37,393 nt of DNA from Candidatus Omnitrophota bacterium. GTDB taxonomy: Bacteria > Omnitrophota > Gorgyraeia > JABMRN01 > RBG-13-46-9. The stretch lies in the NCBI GenBank assembly GCA_030605095.1, contig JAUWBJ010000006.1:1-37393 (forward strand). Reading direction: 5' to 3'. Of this stretch, positions 33,573-37,393 are shown in pieces; positions within the stretch are counted from its first letter, which is position 1; each line of letters starts with the position of its first letter. The notes beneath the pieces were generated by a model that was not told where the DNA came from, did no database searches, and saw only the letters and a program-made list of their open reading frames with translations. Both the position numbers and the translations under genes were made by a program.

Positions 33573-36056
33573 ATGTGCAAGGTATTAAATAAAATTAAAA
33601 TTATCATTTGTATCTTAATTTTCTCGACATCTCTTTTTGCCCCTTCCGATATTTCTTTATCCCAGGAGAAGGCGTCTCAAGAGAATGCAGCAAAAATACA
33701 GTCGGAGAGAGAAAAAAGGGCCATGGAGCGCACAAGAAAAAAAGCGCTCAAGAAATTGAAAAAGAAAAAAAAGGCCATGGAACGCGCAAGAAAGAAAGCG
33801 CAAACCCGACGGGAGAAAACAAAAAGGGCCATGGAACGCGCAAGAAAGAAAGCGCATGCCCGATGGGAGAAAGAAAAAGAAGCCAGGAGACGCGCGAAAA
33901 AGAAGAAACTTAAAGGATGGAAAAAACTACAACGAGCCGAGGAACTCGCCAGAACTAGCGAGCTTGCCCGACTGGAAGGGCAGAAGCTCAAACTGAAAAA
34001 GCAGAACCTTAAGCTGGAGGAAGAAAAGCTTAGATTGCAGGAAAGAAAGCTTAAAGAGGAAGAAAGGGCCGGACTTGAGAAGGCAAGGCAGGAGAGAGAA
34101 CAAAGGCAAATCGAAAAAAGAAAAATAGCCCTGGAAGAAGGACAACGACGGGCCGAAGAACTCGCTACAACAAGAGAACTCACGCGTCTCGAAAGAGAAG
34201 CGCAGGAAATCGAAAAAAGAAAAATAGCCCTGGCAGAAAAAGAAAAAGAAGCTGAAGAACGCGCTGAAGCCAGGGAGCTTGTGCGTCTCGAAAGGCAAAA
34301 ACTTGAATTGAAAAAGCAGAGCCTTAAGCTGGAGGAAGAAAAGCTTAGCATGGAGAAGCAGAAACTTAAAGAAGAAAAAGAAGCCGGACTTGAGAAAGCA
34401 AGGCAGGAGAGAGAACAAAGGCAAATCGAAAAAAGAAAAATAGCCCTAGAAGAAGGACAACGACGGGCTGAAGAACTCGCCGCGACCAGAGAGCTCGTCC
34501 GACTCGAAAGAGAAAAAATTAAAGAAAAAAGAGAAGGACGAGAATCTGAAAGAAGAAGAATAGCCGCTAAAGCCAGAGAACTCGCGCGGCTCAAGAAAAA
34601 GAAGCTTAAAGAAGAAGAAAGCGGCCGTAGGGAGTCCCGAGCGAAGTCGAGGGAAAGAAAGAAAATCCTGGGAGAGCTTGTCGAAAAGTTACTCGAAAAG
34701 CATACGTTGACGCTGGATGAATGCATCGATGTGGCCATGAAGACACACATCCGGTTAAAAGTAGCCAGAAAGCAGTTAAAACTTGCGCGATTTAGATTAT
34801 TCGAGGCTAAACGTAACCTCGGCCCGACAATTACGGCTAAGTGGGAGGACTCGAAAGGCAGGGTAAGTGACAGGCTCTATACGGGAAGGAAATTTATAGT
34901 CGAAGGAAGACAGCCTATTTTTTACGGAGGGGAACTTGTCTTTTCAGTCAGGCAGGCAAGGGTAAATTTAGAGATTGTAGAAAGCGATTATGATAGAATC
35001 AAAAATGACTTAGTCCTTCAGGTAAAGAAGGTATATTACACCGTGGATAAGGCGAAAAAGGCTTTAGTGATACAGAAGAAACTGCAAAGCAGGGCGAAAA
35101 CACTTTTCGATATGGTAAAAGCCGGATACGAGGCCGCCGTTATCCCGCAAATCGAATTTTTGAGAATCAGTTCCCAGTATAACCAGACCAGTTTCCAGGT
35201 AATTTCCGCCAGAGAAGACATTTCTGTGGCCAGGCTTCTTTTGCAGCAAGCTATAGGCATAGAAGAAGAAATTGAAATCGCAGGCGTTAAAGAACCCGAA
35301 ATAATCAAGTTAGATTTGGAGGACTGTTTTAACCTGGCTTCTTTGAACAGGCCTGAAATAAAAATCAGCCAGCTCTCCCTGGAATATTTTAGATACGAGA
35401 AGAAGATAAGGCAGGCGCGCGCAAATTGGCCGAGAGTAGACTTTTTAGGTTCTTACGGCAATACCCAGGAGGATTTTGTAGCAGCAGATAATATAGGAAC
35501 TGATGATGGCACCAATCCCGTCAGTCTAATTGACCCCCGCGGATTAGGCCCCGAATATTATTTCGGCACCAAAATAAGCCTGCCAATCTGGGGTAGCACA
35601 TTCGGATACTCTTATACAGAAGAGGAGTGGACGCCCGTTGTCCAGACTACCAAGGGGACAGAAGCCAAAACTCATACAATGACATTTTCTTTGCTTGATA
35701 AACTGGGTGATATCTCCGGCGTTAAAGAGGCAGATGTCGAATACATGAGGTCGCTGGACGAAATAAATAAGAAGAAACAGGATATTACCTTGGAAGTAAA
35801 AGAGACGTTTTTTAAATACAGAAAGGCAATTCTTTTAATGGATGTCGCTAAAAGCAAAGTTGAATTTCAGACAAAACAGATGGAGATTTTAGAGATTAGA
35901 AGGGAACTGGGTGAAGCCCTGTACTCAGACGTAGTCGAAGAGATGATAAAATTGGCCGAAGAAGAATTTTCTTATATACAGGCCATATCCGATTATTATA
36001 TATCCATCGCCTCGCTTAACAAGGCGATAGGGATAGATGGTTATTTCAAAATTTAA
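33573..36056 (+). CDS. TolC-family outer membrane efflux protein with long charged coiled-coil N-terminal extension
   Basis: C-terminal OEP-type sequence (LTLDECIDVAMKTHIRLKVARKQLKLARFRLFEAKRNLGPTI..., second half LDLEDCFNLASLNRPEIKISQLSLE). N-terminal ~360 aa rich in K/E/R after a signal-like segment. Confidence 0.82.
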   Translation: MCKVLNKIKIIICILIFSTSLFAPSDISLSQEKASQENAAKIQSEREKRAMERTRKKALKKLKKKKKAMERARKKAQTRREKTKRAMERARKKAHARWEKEKEARRRAKKKKLKGWKKLQRAEELARTSELARLEGQKLKLKKQNLKLEEEKLRLQERKLKEEERAGLEKARQEREQRQIEKRKIALEEGQRRAEELATTRELTRLEREAQEIEKRKIALAEKEKEAEERAEARELVRLERQKLELKKQSLKLEEEKLSMEKQKLKEEKEAGLEKARQEREQRQIEKRKIALEEGQRRAEELAATRELVRLEREKIKEKREGRESERRRIAAKARELARLKKKKLKEEESGRRESRAKSRERKKILGELVEKLLEKHTLTLDECIDVAMKTHIRLKVARKQLKLARFRLFEAKRNLGPTITAKWEDSKGRVSDRLYTGRKFIVEGRQPIFYGGELVFSVRQARVNLEIVESDYDRIKNDLVLQVKKVYYTVDKAKKALVIQKKLQSRAKTLFDMVKAGYEAAVIPQIEFLRISSQYNQTSFQVISAREDISVARLLLQQAIGIEEEIEIAGVKEPEIIKLDLEDCFNLASLNRPEIKISQLSLEYFRYEKKIRQARANWPRVDFLGSYGNTQEDFVAADNIGTDDGTNPVSLIDPRGLGPEYYFGTKISLPIWGSTFGYSYTEEEWTPVVQTTKGTEAKTHTMTFSLLDKLGDISGVKEADVEYMRSLDEINKKKQDITLEVKETFFKYRKAILLMDVAKSKVEFQTKQMEILEIRRELGEALYSDVVEEMIKLAEEEFSYIQAISDYYISIASLNKAIGIDGYFKI
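33721..33860 (+). repeat. 54-bp (18-aa) tandem repeat in the TolC-like gene
   Basis: ccatgga(g/a)cgc(a/g)caagaaa(a/g)aaagcgc begins at 33721, 33775 and 33829. Confidence 0.85.
34629..34654. repeat. Palindromic repeat embedded in the TolC-like gene
   Basis: aggggagtcccgagcgaagtcgaggga-type motif (read: gggagtcccgagcgaagtcgaggga) interrupting the coiled coil. Confidence 0.5.
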
Positions 36057-36071
36057 AAAAGGAGCCGGAGG

Positions 36072-37193
36072 ATGAAGAAAATTAATTTTAAGAAAAATTA
36101 CGTCATTATAACAATTGCAGTATTAATTATAGGGCTAATCCTGGCGCGCACATTCGGCAGCATTCAGAGGATTTTGTTTAAAAGAAGGATTCCGAAAGAA
36201 GTTGCCGAGTTTGAATTGCTAAGAGAAGCTACTCCTGTTAAAATTTATAAGGTAAAAAAAATGAGTTTTAAAGATACATTACCCGTCATGGGCAATATAA
36301 AAGGATTTAAAGAGGTCGAACTGAAATTCGAGACAAGCGGCGTCCTTGAAAGTTTCAATTTTGAAGAAGGAGAAAGAATTCAGGAAGGGGATATCATAGC
36401 GAACCTGAATCAGAGAGACGCTCTCCTTAAACTTAAATATGCGGAATTAGAGGTGGAAAAAGCAAAGAAACTCTTCGAAATCGGCGCAATGGATAAAATC
36501 AAGTTCGAGCAGACCAAGCTTGAATACGAATCCGCAAAAAGCGATTTTGAAAAGACAAATATATATGCTGTCAGCGACGGCATGCTCGGAAGCCGCGACA
36601 TAGATGTCGGAAGTTATGTAACGCCGAATGACAAGATCGGCGTCTTTGTGGATATAAGTAATGTATATGCAGAGTTCAATGTAATAGAAAAAGATTCTCC
36701 GAAGCTTAAATTGGGGCAAAAGGCAGAGGTCTTTGTCGACGCCTATCCTGCTAAAACTTTTAGAGGAACGCTGGATTCTATTTCGCCTATTGTCGAGGGC
36801 CGCACCAGAACACAAAAGATTAAAATAGAATTAAAGAATCCCGAGTTCAAACTTAAACCGGGCATGTTTGTGAGGGCCCTGGTTTCTACGTATGAGAAGG
36901 ACAACGCCCTTATTATACCGACCTCTGCCTTCAGAAAGAAAGATGCCGATTATTTTGTTTATGTCGTACACAAAGAGGAAAGACCGGAAGAACCAAAAGA
37001 GGAAGAAAAAGAGCCCGTTCTCGAAATAGGCATTGTAGAAGTCAGAAAGATAGAGATAGCGTATCTGACCCAGGATGTAGCTGAAATTGCGAAAGGCCTG
37101 AGAGAGAGGGAACTTATTATTGTAGAGGCATTCCAGGAGTTTAAAAATAAAGAGAGGGTAGAGATTAGCGAAGTACAGGAAACTATCTTCTAA
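36072..37193 (+). CDS. HlyD/RND-type periplasmic adaptor (membrane fusion protein)
   Basis: Single N-terminal TM, FEEGERIQEGDIIANLNQRDALLKLKYAELEVEKAKKLFEIGAMDKIKFEQTKLEYESAKSDFEKTNIYAVSDGMLGSRDIDVGSYV..., KLKPGMFVRALV. Confidence 0.88.
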   Translation: MKKINFKKNYVIITIAVLIIGLILARTFGSIQRILFKRRIPKEVAEFELLREATPVKIYKVKKMSFKDTLPVMGNIKGFKEVELKFETSGVLESFNFEEGERIQEGDIIANLNQRDALLKLKYAELEVEKAKKLFEIGAMDKIKFEQTKLEYESAKSDFEKTNIYAVSDGMLGSRDIDVGSYVTPNDKIGVFVDISNVYAEFNVIEKDSPKLKLGQKAEVFVDAYPAKTFRGTLDSISPIVEGRTRTQKIKIELKNPEFKLKPGMFVRALVSTYEKDNALIIPTSAFRKKDADYFVYVVHKEERPEEPKEEEKEPVLEIGIVEVRKIEIAYLTQDVAEIAKGLRERELIIVEAFQEFKNKERVEISEVQETIF

Positions 37194-37294
37194 ACATGAA
37201 CCCCGCTCTTCCTAGTACAAATTATTGGCATTATGTGTATTCATTAATAAAGAGATCAAATAAAAATGGAAGTAAGCATAAGAATTAAGAAGAA

Positions 37295-37324
37295 AGGAAG
37301 GGCGGGGCGAACCCCGCCCTTCCT
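37295..37324. repeat. Perfect 13-bp-stem GC-rich palindrome with CGAA loop
   Basis: AGGAAGGGCGGGG-CGAA-CCCCGCCCTTCCT; partial copy GAACCCCGCTCTTCCTA near 37198. Confidence 0.75.
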
Positions 37325-37393
37325 AATATAAGTAAGAATTCAAGAGTCAGGAAGAGAGGGATGGAATTGCAGAATTTAGCCAGCAATAATAAT

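Noticed and set aside
33677-34750. 357-aa minus-strand ORF (Ser/Phe/Leu-rich) antisense to the TolC-like gene
   Set aside because: It mirrors the K/E/R-rich repetitive codons on the plus strand. The low-complexity translation is typical of a shadow ORF, and the plus-strand reading has recognisable TolC sequence.
1-37393. CRISPR array or cas genes
   Set aside because: No regularly spaced direct repeats with unique spacers were seen. The repeats found are att duplications, heptamers, iteron-like sites and palindromes.

Overview
The window looks like a moderately AT-rich bacterial chromosome, resembling an uncultivated lineage such as Omnitrophota. That placement is an inference from gene content and repeat style only. 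Positions 1-22.7 kb hold dense, co-directional housekeeping genes: thrS(partial)-infC-rpmI-rplT, trkH-trkA, pheS-pheT, a structured intergenic RNA candidate, rarA, a DUF39/HcyBio gene, ccdA-tlpA, 5-FCL, rny, ymdB, xseA-xseB, ispA, dxs, a four-subunit 2-oxoacid:ferredoxin oxidoreductase, and gltX. A tRNA cluster follows: tRNA-Gln(CTG), a stand-alone receiver protein, an aberrant type II tRNA with anticodon GAT, and tRNA-Glu(CTC). A ~6.16 kb integrative element sits in tRNA-Glu, bounded by 113-bp direct repeats with 4 mismatches. It encodes a tyrosine integrase, an excisionase-like HTH protein, a 59-aa XRE repressor missed by the ORF track, and palindromic operators. Its cargo is an unusual cluster: an sce7726-like nuclease-fold gene converging on a HigB toxin - HigA/ImmA-IrrE metallopeptidase - 'beta family' operon. 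This is the best candidate here for a new defence or toxin-antitoxin system. Downstream are an inverted-repeat-bounded miniature element, a duplicated beta-propeller secreted protein, a degenerate ROK regulator, a small Zn-finger-like protein, and a TolC/HlyD efflux pair whose TolC carries a ~360-aa charged coiled-coil N-terminus. Scattered heptanucleotide tandem repeats at gene junctions and palindromic repeats inserted in-frame in coding genes are further noteworthy structures.
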